In this document: positions 8,404 to 17,328 of the stretch, in pieces
How the letters are laid out: the number at the start of each line of letters is the position of its first letter
How positions within the stretch are numbered: position 1 is the stretch's first letter
Virus record (IMG/VR): IMGVR_UViG_3300020198_000045
Span: 1 to 35,412 of that record
DNA length: 35,412 bases
From: a virus
Strand: one strand, 5' to 3'
Made by a program: the position numbers and the translations under genes
Notes under the pieces: model-generated
What the model saw: only the letters and a program-made list of their open reading frames with translations
Databases searched by the model: none
Told to the model about the DNA's origin: nothing

Positions 8404-9798
8404 TCAAGAACTTGATTTCTGGGTTGAAAGTTGCCCGCCAGTAGAAACTTTTCCTGGCTCGCAATACCTCTTATCAGAATCTAATTTAGTTTCTTCAATG
8501 AGTTTCTTGTCGTTTTTTGGCATTCCAATACGCTTTAATTGATCTTCATTAAATTTTTGTCGCTTTTTATAGCCACCCTCAAGAACATCTTCTAAAAGAA
8601 ATCCATTACCCTTAAGATTTTTCTGTACCCAATATTCTAGCTTAGATACTGCTGACCCCTTCAAAATTTCATTGCCACTCATAGCAACCTCCCCAGATGG
8701 ACGAAAACCTTCTCCACCAAAATCTTCATTTTTAGTTTGTTCGGCAACTTCCATTACTTCTGCTACGAATGGTTGCCCATCTTTTTCTCCAGTAATTTTT
8801 ACTCCAACAGTCGTTAAACAACTTCCGTCTACACAAGAAGTTTCAGGATGATAATGACTTTTTAAGATATCAAAATGAGCACCAGGATTGACTCCTTTTT
8901 CACAAGCCGTAATTTCAGCTAATGCTAATTTTTTAACTCTCATGACCGTTTTACCATCTTCAGTATTTATTTCGTCAACTTTCAAAGCTGAGCCAGCAAT
9001 CGAATAACTTCTAATTTTTCCTTTTTCAATTTGTTCTTTAACTTTATTGGAAACTGGAAAATCATCACTTCTTAATTCTGCAATAAAATATAACCCTTTT
9101 TCGTCAACTCCAGACTTAAATACTTGACCAGAACGGTTAATATAGGCTGGTAGACCCCATCCAATTTGAACATCAGAATGAAGCACATTTAAATTATTTG
9201 TCCGTGGATTTTTCATAAAATTAGTAAAGGCTTCATCAAGAGCTTCAGTAGTTATCAAATGACCTTCTTTATCTACAATTGCAACAGAAGCCGGCCCACC
9301 AATAACCATTGGTTCCATAGGTATTTCTGTTGCGGCCTTTTGAAATTCTGGTCTATCAGGATAAAATCTATACAACGTTAAAATTTCAGCCGGAGAAGCA
9401 AAACCAGCATTAAAACGTCTTTCATATTCACTTACTGAATTAAAAATATCTTGTTTAGTTGTTTTACCAACTTGTGCTTTTTCCAAAAAAATAATATCAG
9501 AATCAAAATCTTTTGCAAAAATATCTATATTATCATATTTCTTATAAAGTCTTCCAATCTCCGATTTGAAAAACTTATAATTTCCATCTGGAAAAACTAA
9601 TCTGAAAGACGGTTCATCGTCTATCATTTTGTCAATAGACTCAGTAACGACTGAAGCGTTAGACGAAAATGAACCGTCTTTAGATTTCATAATTGGTAAA
9701 AGGTTTTGTGAGGCTAATTGAAGATCTGCTGATCTTATTTCGTCTGTTTTTAAATCCTCGAACATCCGAAGAAGTGTAAACTCCGTTATTTTAGACAC
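8404..9798 (-). CDS. XkdF-like prohead protease (serine protease)
   Basis: 464 residues from a GTG start. The region 200-310 carries the hallmarks of XkdF-type phage proteases: NVLHSDVQIGW with probable catalytic His207, then FIAELRSDDFPVS, then KIRSYSIAG with candidate catalytic Ser264 or Ser266, then LAEITACEKGVNPGA. The about 150-residue N-terminal part and C-terminal tail are extra. The role is cleavage of scaffold and capsid delta regions during head maturation. It lies between the ClpP-like gene and the scaffold/capsid unit. Family by motif, about 0.8 sure; the exact catalytic serine is not settled by eye. Confidence 0.8.
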   Translation of the reverse strand: MSKITEFTLLRMFEDLKTDEIRSADLQLASQNLLPIMKSKDGSFSSNASVVTESIDKMIDDEPSFRLVFPDGNYKFFKSEIGRLYKKYDNIDIFAKDFDSDIIFLEKAQVGKTTKQDIFNSVSEYERRFNAGFASPAEILTLYRFYPDRPEFQKAATEIPMEPMVIGGPASVAIVDKEGHLITTEALDEAFTNFMKNPRTNNLNVLHSDVQIGWGLPAYINRSGQVFKSGVDEKGLYFIAELRSDDFPVSNKVKEQIEKGKIRSYSIAGSALKVDEINTEDGKTVMRVKKLALAEITACEKGVNPGAHFDILKSHYHPETSCVDGSCLTTVGVKITGEKDGQPFVAEVMEVAEQTKNEDFGGEGFRPSGEVAMSGNEILKGSAVSKLEYWVQKNLKGNGFLLEDVLEGGYKKRQKFNEDQLKRIGMPKNDKKLIEETKLDSDKRYCEPGKVSTGGQLSTQKSSS

Positions 9799-9823
9799 CT
9801 AATCTATTATCCTTGAGCCCCTT

Positions 9824-10432
9824 TTAATAAAGCTCATTTTGACTAGCAATCTTATCGGCTATTCCATAGTCTATAGCTTGGTTAGCAGTCATAAAATATT
9901 CTCGATTGATATCACGCATAATTTTTGCTTTCTTATGTCTAACTCCATTTTCTATTAATCGATCAACGAGAACATCTTTTGTCTTCTTAAGTTCATCTGT
10001 ATATATCTTAACAGATTCAACATCCCCTTGAGTCGAACCAGAAGGAAGATGAAGCATAATATGGGAATTTGGATATACATATCTTCTACCCTTGGTGCCA
10101 GCAGAAAGAAGTACGGCAGCCATGGAGTAACACATTCTTCCAAATGTCCAGACTTCACATGGACTCATCTTAATTGCATCATAGAGAACCAATCCATCAC
10201 GAACTGATCCACCTTCAGAATCTAATACTAATTTGATTGGTCTTGACGAATCAAATTTTCCCATAGCCAAAATGGTATCGGCTAGAGAGCTTGCATTAAA
10301 AGCATCCATTCGTTGAGGTAAGCCAAAAACTGGCCCATAAAGGAACAAAGTTCTATGAACTGAAGCTAAATATTCATAAGTTCCTTGAACTTGATCGCTT
10401 TTTAAACTACTATTTCTCTCAATCATCCACAT
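9824..10432 (-). CDS. ClpP-like protease (S14 family), Asp of triad replaced by Glu
   Basis: 202 residues resembling the Clp proteolytic subunit: LVLDSEGGSVRDGLVLYDAI, then CYSMAAVLLSAG with nucleophile Ser103, then SHIMLHLPSGS with His128 (25 residues after Ser, as in ClpP S97/H122), then INREYFMTANQAIDYGIADK. In ClpP the last motif is ERDRFLSAPEAVEYG, so the catalytic Asp position is Glu178 here. In phages, ClpP-like proteins often serve as head maturation protease. No Clp ATPase is nearby. RBS AAGGAG lies within the end of the upstream gene. Confidence 0.85.
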   Translation of the reverse strand: MWMIERNSSLKSDQVQGTYEYLASVHRTLFLYGPVFGLPQRMDAFNASSLADTILAMGKFDSSRPIKLVLDSEGGSVRDGLVLYDAIKMSPCEVWTFGRMCYSMAAVLLSAGTKGRRYVYPNSHIMLHLPSGSTQGDVESVKIYTDELKKTKDVLVDRLIENGVRHKKAKIMRDINREYFMTANQAIDYGIADKIASQNELY

Positions 10433-10434
10433 AA

Positions 10435-10680
10435 TTAAGATGTCTCCTTTTGACCAGCTGGTTTTGTAATTGTAAACTTCTTTAGCATGTCATCTCGAAA
10501 TGCATAAATTGAATTTTCCATTAGTTGCTTTAATTTTTCTCTCTGTGGAGTTTCAGGAGCATATACTTCGACAAGATCAAGAATTTCACGTACAACTCTT
10601 GCTGCCCTTTCCATAATGTATCTTTGATTATCTGTCACTGTTATAGTATATCTTTGATTTTCTGTTAATCGTTCTGACAT
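10435..10680 (-). CDS. Hypothetical helical protein (81 aa)
   Basis: Start ATG 10680 is preferred over 10683 by spacing from GAGG. The N-terminus holds a short internal repeat (ENQRYTITV / DNQRYIMER). The rest is one long helix (AARVVREILDLVEVYAPETP...). No family recognised. It is 2 nt from the ClpP-like gene and probably coupled. Confidence 0.6.
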   Translation of the reverse strand: MSERLTENQRYTITVTDNQRYIMERAARVVREILDLVEVYAPETPQREKLKQLMENSIYAFRDDMLKKFTITKPAGQKETS

Positions 10681-10694
10681 CATTTTTCCTCTTT

Positions 10695-11201
10695 CTATAG
10701 TTTAATTTCCTCTATTCTTTTCTTTATATCATCTGGTAATTCATTTTTTAGTTCTTCATTAATAGCACTACTTAAGAAGAATTTACCTTGTTTTTCTTTA
10801 ATTTCTGAAATTGTTCTAAATTCCTTCTTGCCTCTATCTATAAAAGAAATTATTTTTTTATCTTCTAAAGTTACAGAATAACCCTTAACAGTATGAGGTG
10901 GTACAATCGCTCCATTACTTCTTACATAACCTTGTCGAGTATAACTAGCTACTTCATATGTTTGAGATCCCCTAATTTGCTGCTTCGGAGTACCAAATTC
11001 TTTATCTAAAGCAAGTGGATCTGAATATTCAATTTTCCACCCATCTTCTTTTAAATCAATACTTCCGGTAGACTTCAAATACTCATCATCTGAAATATTA
11101 GATTGAGACTTATCGAAAATCTTTTTTCCTGTATCTTGAAGGGCTTTTAGTAATGCTTCTCTCATTTTTTCGGAAATGAGATTCCATCGACGTTTATCCA
11201 T
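10695..11201 (-). CDS. Putative head-tail connector / neck protein
   Basis: 168 residues: N-terminal helix (KMREALLKALQDTGKKIFDKS), a beta section with DPLALDKEFGTPKQQIRG, then RQGYVRSNGAIVPPHTVKGY and a C-terminal helix. An amphipathic N-helix, a central 'EFGT' motif and a C-terminal helix are reminiscent of HK97 gp10-type neck/tail-completion proteins, which fits the position among head genes. Similarity is weak, so treat as tentative. No strong RBS; probably coupled to the phosphoesterase gene. Confidence 0.5.
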   Translation of the reverse strand: MDKRRWNLISEKMREALLKALQDTGKKIFDKSQSNISDDEYLKSTGSIDLKEDGWKIEYSDPLALDKEFGTPKQQIRGSQTYEVASYTRQGYVRSNGAIVPPHTVKGYSVTLEDKKIISFIDRGKKEFRTISEIKEKQGKFFLSSAINEELKNELPDDIKKRIEEIKL

Positions 11202-11217
11202 ATTCTATTATATAACT

Positions 11218-12039
11218 CTATTTACCTCCAGTATCAATATAAACTTTACCATTAACAATCGTTTTACCACGATGTATTACCCAAGGAGAAACTGAAAATA
11301 GAGGTCTTTCATTTGAAAAAATGATTGTTGTTAATCCCTGTTGCCAATTTCTCATACCAGTCCCAGACATATATCCAGGTGGACAATTCTGACCTTCTAT
11401 ATTACAAAGACATCCATTACTCCACCAACCATGCAAAGAACTATATGTTTGTTGCATCATCATTTGTATTCGGTGCAAATGACCAGAAATACCATTAGTA
11501 TGAAGATCACTTAATTCACTCGATGAAGCAAATTTATTATGTCTGTCTCCATGTTTAAAAAGAAATTCTGCTCCTTGCCATCGATATGCCCAAGCTTCTC
11601 CATATGGTTGAACATATGTAACCTTGTCTTCAATTCCAACCAACTTTGGTAAAGTTAGCGGTCCATCATCATTAAGAAGTTCCCATAATGCTTCTGCTTT
11701 AACGGAAACGTATTTCTCAAGACGCTGTTCATGATTTCCAGCAATCCAAATTCTTTTTGCTGTTGGACAAGCTTCAATTTCTTTTTCTGTTTGCTCTCTA
11801 TAAATTCTTAATGCAGATTTAAACTGCATTTTGTGTTCTGGCTTTGGAGCATATTTTGTAGAAAGATCTGGAAGATCAAGGGCGTCTCCCAAATCAACTA
11901 CATAATCTGGTTGAAAATCTTCAATAACCCTACGAGCAAGCCTAATTGCTCTTGTGTCATGAAAGGGAATCTGTCTATCTCCAAGTACCACAAATTTTGT
12001 GGTACTTTCCCCCTTTTCAACTTTACTTGTTATCTGCAT
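11218..12039 (-). CDS. Calcineurin-like metallophosphoesterase
   Basis: 273 residues with the metal-binding motifs in order: VVLGDRQIPFHD (residues 17-28), DLGDALD (49-55), AGNHEQR (100-106), LFKHGD, and GHLHR near residue 187. The usual D-x-H of motif I is D21-x-Q23, a variant that also occurs in phage and archaeal members. The family hydrolyses phosphodiesters or monoesters with two metal ions; the substrate cannot be told. Start ATG 12039 follows GGAGAGAG. It overlaps the upstream zinc-ribbon gene by 17 nt. Confidence 0.85.
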   Translation of the reverse strand: MQITSKVEKGESTTKFVVLGDRQIPFHDTRAIRLARRVIEDFQPDYVVDLGDALDLPDLSTKYAPKPEHKMQFKSALRIYREQTEKEIEACPTAKRIWIAGNHEQRLEKYVSVKAEALWELLNDDGPLTLPKLVGIEDKVTYVQPYGEAWAYRWQGAEFLFKHGDRHNKFASSSELSDLHTNGISGHLHRIQMMMQQTYSSLHGWWSNGCLCNIEGQNCPPGYMSGTGMRNWQQGLTTIIFSNERPLFSVSPWVIHRGKTIVNGKVYIDTGGK

Positions 12040-12205
12040 TTCTCTCTCCTATTCTAGATCTGTTCGGCAAAGATTCAAAAAATCCTTGTTCGTATGAACG
12101 ACAACACATTAAGCACACCCAAACATTATATTCATTTTTAGTAAAATTACCGTTGCACCTCTTACACTTATCTTTTAATATTTGAATCTGTCTATATGAA
12201 AACAT
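12023..12205 (-). CDS. Small zinc-ribbon protein (60 aa)
   Basis: CKRCNGNF and CLMCC about 17 residues apart make a four-Cys zinc ribbon, with an extra adjacent Cys. Basic overall, suggesting nucleic-acid or protein binding. Its start overlaps the stop of the 73-aa gene (TAATG) and its end overlaps the phosphoesterase start. Confidence 0.6.
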   Translation of the reverse strand: MFSYRQIQILKDKCKRCNGNFTKNEYNVWVCLMCCRSYEQGFFESLPNRSRIGERNADNK

Positions 12206-12426
12206 TAAACCTCCACGTCGTCATAAAATCTGGGATCAATTTCAAGATTTCTTTTTGCTTCTTGCATTGCTAAGTCCGGATCTTTTTGACGACCCATTTC
12301 AATTTGAAATGCCTTATCTAACTTTTCTTGATCATACTCCTCTTGGAGCTTTTGATATTCTTTCTGAAATTCTTCTTCAAATTTTAAATTATTTATAGTT
12401 TCTTCATGCATCCAATCGTTTTTCAT
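12205..12426 (-). CDS. Small protein sharing the N-terminal motif of the 611-aa head protein
   Basis: 73 residues, acidic and helical. Its N-terminus (DWMHEETINNLKFEEEFQKE) lines up with that of its upstream neighbour (DWLHKDVVNNPSFLNAYIKE), and both continue Y-x-KL. It follows that gene's stop directly (TAA then ATG). The shared motif suggests duplication or a common docking/packaging tag. Confidence 0.6.
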   Translation of the reverse strand: MKNDWMHEETINNLKFEEEFQKEYQKLQEEYDQEKLDKAFQIEMGRQKDPDLAMQEAKRNLEIDPRFYDDVEV

Positions 12427-14262
12427 TTATCCACCCATAATTCTTAGCTTATTCTTAGCTAGGAAATAAGCTTTTCCAACTTTGAAAGATTTAGAAGTCG
12501 GGTCTAAGTCTTTCACTGCTGAATAATAAACTCCGCGTAGTGCTGCTTTCCCAAAATGCTTTCCGTAATCGTTATTAAAAGGATTATATCTAGCAAACTC
12601 CCAAGAATGCTTCATTTTATTAACTTCTTCAATCATTCGGTTTGCTTCATCGACTTTTATAGCTGGAAATTCTTTTTGGAGGTGTTCAAACTGTGGTAGC
12701 CTTTCTCGAATAGCAAGAGATTTTATAGCCTTGTGAAATCTAGATAATACTAAAGACTTATCATTAAATTCTGGATCAAAATCGTAGCCCTGAACAGCCC
12801 AAGCATATCCACCGTGAACATCTCCTGCAAGAAGCTTAATTTTTCGAATTCCTGCTTTTCGATATGCTTCTTCGGTATTCTGTGATATAGAAGAAGCAAT
12901 ACCTTTCCCTCTATGACTTTCATCTAATTTAAATTCTCTATGGTTTACTTCAAGATCTTTGTTGGTTTTATTAAATTCTCGTAACATAGAACCAACTTTT
13001 TTATGATCATCACCATAAATATTTATCATTACATATAAAAAGTTAGCTGCCTCGTCGCTCGACCAGCTTGGTTTTATTGGATCTCTGTGTCCCGCATAAG
13101 TAATTTTAGTAGAATAGCCTGGAATGTCTACGGCGTAAGCATCTGCTAGAAAATCTGAACCACCTTCACCAAAAAATGAGTCTGCTTCTTTTTTTGAAGT
13201 TTCTAAAGTAAATTTTGCCCCTCTTTGGTCTTCAACAGACTTCTTTTTTGGCGGAATAAAATAATGACCGCCTCTTGGACCTCTAAAAACAACAACCCCT
13301 GGAGGTGGAGCTTCCCCTGGTTTTATATATTCTTTGGAAGATATTTTTGAGCTAAATGGAAAACTAGAAAATTGTTTTTCAACAAATGGTTTGATTTTAT
13401 TGGGAGGAGCATCAAAGGCCTCTTCTTTTTCCAAGAATGGAAATTCTTCTTTAATATTAGAAACTTCTACATCCTCTGGAATTGGTATATTAAACTCCTC
13501 TTGTTTCTTTTGTTTATCATATCTTCTTTCTCTTTCAAAATTTGGTATTTTAATTAAATCATAGTTAATCATAAAAATTTGCCCGGGAAAGTCTGTTTCA
13601 ACAGATCCACCACCAAGCACCATAAAACCTTCATTTCTTATCTCACTATAAGGTTTTCCTTCTTCATAAGAAAAGTGGCCCTGCAGAAGAAACTGTGATT
13701 CATCTAGAATAACTTTGGGTGGGTCTTCTAAGTTCTTTTTCTTAAGATATATTTTTCTAGCTTCAATGAGATCTGGGCCATAGACGGAAACATAAAGATC
13801 GTGGTCTTCTCCACGCCATTTCTGATTGAAATCTGAAGAAGCTTTTTGTTTACGTTTTTCAAATGTATTAAACCAATGATCTATCAAAGTTGTTTCAAAA
13901 CGAGAAGTTAATTCAAGTGCTCGACCAAGAATACTACCCTTAATTATTTCATTCTTAATAATTATTTCAGCTTCGTCTTTAAGTTCTCCACCATCAATTA
14001 GCATTTTAATGAGACTATTAATATCTTTCTTAATATCTGGATCTGTTAAATGATGATTTTCAAGAAAGATATTCCAGTAAGATTTATCAAAAAAATAAGG
14101 ATGTAATTCTTTCTCTACAGCTTCTAAAGAAGTTGGAGGTATAGATACGTGATGATCTCTTGGAATTGGTTTAGATTCATTTAACTTAGAATATTCTTTA
14201 ATATATGCATTTAAAAAAGATGGATTGTTCACGACATCTTTATGTAGCCAATCAAAAGACAC
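12427..14262 (-). CDS. Large head-associated protein with GNAT-like domain
   Basis: 611 residues from a GTG start (RBS GAGGAGGG; a palindrome CGTTAA-TAT-TTAACG precedes it, and a weak TATAAT lies at 14302-14307). Residues 1-315 are helical and charged. Residues 319-337 (PPPGVVVFRGPRGGHYFIP) form a motif I know from phage minor head proteins. Residues 440-500 carry a GNAT acetyltransferase-like signature: EFKLDESHRGKGIASSISQ (acetyl-CoA loop R-G-K-G-I-A at 451-456), then AGIRKIKLLAGDVHGGYAWA. The C-terminus is helical. It may be an injected or minor capsid protein with an enzymatic domain. No portal gene is seen nearby. Confidence 0.6.
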   Translation of the reverse strand: MSFDWLHKDVVNNPSFLNAYIKEYSKLNESKPIPRDHHVSIPPTSLEAVEKELHPYFFDKSYWNIFLENHHLTDPDIKKDINSLIKMLIDGGELKDEAEIIIKNEIIKGSILGRALELTSRFETTLIDHWFNTFEKRKQKASSDFNQKWRGEDHDLYVSVYGPDLIEARKIYLKKKNLEDPPKVILDESQFLLQGHFSYEEGKPYSEIRNEGFMVLGGGSVETDFPGQIFMINYDLIKIPNFERERRYDKQKKQEEFNIPIPEDVEVSNIKEEFPFLEKEEAFDAPPNKIKPFVEKQFSSFPFSSKISSKEYIKPGEAPPPGVVVFRGPRGGHYFIPPKKKSVEDQRGAKFTLETSKKEADSFFGEGGSDFLADAYAVDIPGYSTKITYAGHRDPIKPSWSSDEAANFLYVMINIYGDDHKKVGSMLREFNKTNKDLEVNHREFKLDESHRGKGIASSISQNTEEAYRKAGIRKIKLLAGDVHGGYAWAVQGYDFDPEFNDKSLVLSRFHKAIKSLAIRERLPQFEHLQKEFPAIKVDEANRMIEEVNKMKHSWEFARYNPFNNDYGKHFGKAALRGVYYSAVKDLDPTSKSFKVGKAYFLAKNKLRIMGG

Positions 14263-14323
14263 AATAAACCCTCCTCGTTAATATTTAACGATAATCTATT
14301 GATTATATTCAAATATTCATAGT

Positions 14324-14527
14324 TTAAAAAACTATTGGTCTATTTTGAGTCTCTACTGAAGGAATAGCTTTCATAAAATCTTCAAATTGAAGATCATTAA
14401 AGCAACAAAAACAAAGAACAACGTCTTTCTTGGAACCAGAACCAAATTCAATAGATATCTTGATAGAATCAAATACATAGATTGCGGTGCATGTTTTTGG
14501 GCATCTATCGCATTTAATTTGATTCAT
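14324..14527 (-). CDS. Small Cys-rich protein (67 aa)
   Basis: CDRCPKTC at the N-terminus and CFCC about 27 residues later give a likely zinc ribbon with a beta hairpin between. It follows the VWA gene by 3 nt, so it is probably translated with the AAA+/VWA pair and could be an accessory of it. Confidence 0.6.
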   Translation of the reverse strand: MNQIKCDRCPKTCTAIYVFDSIKISIEFGSGSKKDVVLCFCCFNDLQFEDFMKAIPSVETQNRPIVF

Positions 14528-14530
14528 GTC

Positions 14531-15850
14531 TTATTCAAAATCTGAAAGAAGATAAATATTGGATTCTTTTGGAGTAAATGTACGATAATTCTCTGACAAA
14601 AACCAATACCAATTCTTCGGCTTTTCAGGATTAACTGGAGTTCCATAACCATCTGTCAAAACAAATACAGCTAAAGGATAGTTTCCATTACACTTAGCTT
14701 GAATATACTGCTCAATGATGGAAAAATCAGTACCACCTCCTCCACGAAGTCGTGGGCGTTTTATATCTAGGTCATATATTTTTGTATCAAATGACATTAG
14801 TTTAACTTGAAACCTGTCAGGTGGCAAAGATTGAGCGGCATGAAAGAATCGATCAGTCATGCCAAGACAGCTACCAGATGAGTCAATAAAGAACCAAACT
14901 GAAATCTTTGATTTATCCAAAGGTACATCAGTTGGCATATTAGTTGGTAGCATCATTGAATCTGGTAGGCTAGCAAGACGCCTTGGAATACGGGCCCATT
15001 GTTCTACTTCTCGCTCAACAGTTTTTAAAGACCAAATGGCCCACTTCTTAATGACGGTTTCCCACTTCTTCTTTCGAACAATTGGCTTATTTCGAATAAA
15101 AATCCATTGACCAAGAGAATTTGAACCGGCTTCCTTTGAAGAAGAATCATGCTGATCAATCAATGGCTCAATTGATTCAATTTCATCTTGAGGCATTTCT
15201 TCTCCGAGTTTTTTGATAGTCTTTTGATTCTTTGGAGAATTTTCTCCGTCAAAAGAATGTTTATGAGAATCTACAATAATAAGGTTGTCTAGTTCTTTAC
15301 CGCCAGCTCCGTTTTCTTCAGCTTTTTTAAGAAGTCTGTCGTAGTAATATTCAAAAGTTTGCCCAATCTGAACATCTTTGTCTCCAACAAAAACTGTGTC
15401 TATCCAACATAAGTTTTTCCAGTTTTTGACTTTCTCCCTGTTAAAACCAAAGCCAGAAACAAGAGTTTCATTGACAACAATGTCAAGGGCAACGTTGGCT
15501 ACGCTTTTGTTTGGAAGAAATGAACTACGATACCCATGATGAAGAACAATATGAAGCATTTCATGGGCTAGAATAAATGTTCTTGTATATTCGTCATTTT
15601 TTCTCCAGAAATCTGGGTTAAAGACGAAGTTAATAACTTCTCCGCTTTCGTCGTATAAAACAGCTGCAGTTTCTAGTCTAAAGTCTGGTAATGGAATTCC
15701 CATTTCCCAAAGACGATAGAAAATTGAATGATGTAATTCCAACTCCCGAGAGTACTTTCTAAATTCGTCTTTCGAAATTAGCCACTCCTTCGGTGGAATC
15801 CAATCTTTAACTACAAGATCTTTATCTTTTTTAGAGAGAGTTTCAGCCAT
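14531..15850 (-). CDS. VWA / putative metallopeptidase-like protein (DUF2201 type), partner of the MoxR ATPase
   Basis: 439 residues. The N-terminal half has HEMLH at 96-100 with a further His pair (LHH at 103-105), the zinc-type motif of the DUF2201 metallopeptidase-like domain. The C-terminal half is a VWA fold with MIDAS elements DSSGS (323-327), GGGTD (371-375) and LTDG (398-401). This domain pair is normally encoded next to a MoxR-type AAA+ ATPase, as here (overlapping TAATG with the upstream ATPase). Such pairs act as metal-dependent chaperones that remodel or activate protein complexes. Its phage target is unknown; virion maturation or host takeover are both possible. Confidence 0.8.
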   Translation of the reverse strand: MAETLSKKDKDLVVKDWIPPKEWLISKDEFRKYSRELELHHSIFYRLWEMGIPLPDFRLETAAVLYDESGEVINFVFNPDFWRKNDEYTRTFILAHEMLHIVLHHGYRSSFLPNKSVANVALDIVVNETLVSGFGFNREKVKNWKNLCWIDTVFVGDKDVQIGQTFEYYYDRLLKKAEENGAGGKELDNLIIVDSHKHSFDGENSPKNQKTIKKLGEEMPQDEIESIEPLIDQHDSSSKEAGSNSLGQWIFIRNKPIVRKKKWETVIKKWAIWSLKTVEREVEQWARIPRRLASLPDSMMLPTNMPTDVPLDKSKISVWFFIDSSGSCLGMTDRFFHAAQSLPPDRFQVKLMSFDTKIYDLDIKRPRLRGGGGTDFSIIEQYIQAKCNGNYPLAVFVLTDGYGTPVNPEKPKNWYWFLSENYRTFTPKESNIYLLSDFE

Positions 15851-17265
15851 TATATTGCCTTCTGTACTTCTGGAAGAAGTGCGTCGAAAATCTCCTTGTG
15901 CTCCTTAAGTTTTTCTAGAGCCGGTGTAAATGCAATATCAGCCTTTATGATCGAAGAAATTGGATTTCCAACTGCTTCAAAGTTCTTTAAAATCAAGTTT
16001 ATAGTCTCTGCCAAACCATCAAAAGACTTGATAGTAACGGGAGAAGAGAACTTAATCAATGTAAGAACAAACATTAATCCATGTGCTGTTACATCAAATG
16101 AATTACCTGCGACTATCGTTTTCTTGAAATCATTGAATAATTGCACACGCTCAGTAGCATTTTTGGTTGACTGAAGCTCATCAATCCAACCCTTTGGATT
16201 AATATGGGTTCCCTTTAAGAGTCGAATAACTAAATTCTTATCAACTCCGTGGTAGTGATCAACCAAATTAATAATCTTTTCTTCTAACTTTTGATTTCCC
16301 ATCTTAAACTTTTGAACAAGAATTTCCTTGAAATCTGGAACCGCTCTAACCTTTTCCACCATCTTGGCTAATGCCAAGTCTTCTGTCGAAGCAAGCGAAG
16401 AAAGCTTCTCAAGTGGGAAGAATGGAAGAAATGCTTCCCTCCATAGATCATTCTTAATAACATAAGAAGATGCAGAAGCATAATTATTTTCATTCAAGAA
16501 AAACTTTTTAGCTTCTTTGGCATCCAAGTTTTCATACATGGTTTCAAGTCGTTTCCTCATCGGTCCTTCTGTAAAAGCAGTTAGAAGCTTGGAGATATTG
16601 CAAGAATGAGGAATTATATCTCGAAGATCTCCACCAATCTTATAAAGATCGAGGGCATAATCCAATCTTCTCGGAGAGATCAGTTCCTTGGCTTCTTCTG
16701 GAAGTTCACCCCACCAATCAATTGCTGCAGCTGCAACTTCCGGGTGCTTTATAGAAAAATAAACTGGACATGGTTTGTAGGGTACAACGATATGAATGTG
16801 AAAACGATCTTTTTGTGCTGGGTCAATGCTTTCAACATCATACTTTTCTTCATCATCAGGGTTGATCGCCGCCCATACAACTCGAAGTTTTTTGAAAGGC
16901 CTTCCATTAATAGTCTTAAACTGCATGAGTTCCATGAGAGCATTACGAACCTTCTTTGGAGTTCTGTTAAACTCATCAACAAAGATTGCTTCAATTTCAT
17001 CGTTTTGAAATTCAACTGGACGAATTAGATCAAGAACTGTCTGCCCAGTTGAAGTATCAATAACTGGTCTTGGCACACCGATAAAATCAACCCAAGGATC
17101 AAGGGTAGCCCCAGAAAAATACTTTGCCTTAAGCTTAGCCCTATCAAATACCTGCTTAACAACGGCGGTCTTTCCAACTCCATGACCACCTTCTATAAGA
17201 ACATTCTGATTGTTTTGAAGAAAGAAGTCTAATTTATCCTGATTAATAAGAGCTTTCAATTTCAT
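15850..17265 (-). CDS. MoxR-type AAA+ ATPase
   Basis: 471 residues. Walker A GGHGVGKT at 26-33, Walker B IFVDE at 94-98 followed by FNRTPKKVRNALME, sensor-1 VVWAAINPDD and an Arg-finger region DPAQKDRF. This is the MoxR/CobS-like AAA+ pattern, with a long helical C-terminal extension. It would use ATP hydrolysis to remodel targets together with the VWA protein encoded immediately downstream. The unit has its own promoter at 17300-17328. The ATG at 17265 sits very close to GAGGA, so the exact start is slightly uncertain. Confidence 0.85.
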   Translation of the reverse strand: MKLKALINQDKLDFFLQNNQNVLIEGGHGVGKTAVVKQVFDRAKLKAKYFSGATLDPWVDFIGVPRPVIDTSTGQTVLDLIRPVEFQNDEIEAIFVDEFNRTPKKVRNALMELMQFKTINGRPFKKLRVVWAAINPDDEEKYDVESIDPAQKDRFHIHIVVPYKPCPVYFSIKHPEVAAAAIDWWGELPEEAKELISPRRLDYALDLYKIGGDLRDIIPHSCNISKLLTAFTEGPMRKRLETMYENLDAKEAKKFFLNENNYASASSYVIKNDLWREAFLPFFPLEKLSSLASTEDLALAKMVEKVRAVPDFKEILVQKFKMGNQKLEEKIINLVDHYHGVDKNLVIRLLKGTHINPKGWIDELQSTKNATERVQLFNDFKKTIVAGNSFDVTAHGLMFVLTLIKFSSPVTIKSFDGLAETINLILKNFEAVGNPISSIIKADIAFTPALEKLKEHKEIFDALLPEVQKAI

Positions 17266-17299
17266 TCCTCTTTATAGTTAAAGTATTGACTATAAATAC

Positions 17300-17328
17300 A
17301 TTATACTATATCTCTAATTACTTGTAAA
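17300..17328 (-). promoter_or_regulatory. Promoter of the MoxR-VWA unit
   Basis: Minus strand: TTTACA, 17 bp, TATAAT. The -35 overlaps the last codons of the deoxyribosyltransferase gene. Confidence 0.7.

Noticed and set aside
9824-10432. Host-type ClpP gene acquired with Clp ATPase
   Set aside because: No Clp ATPase or trigger factor nearby. Position among head genes fits a phage maturation protease better.
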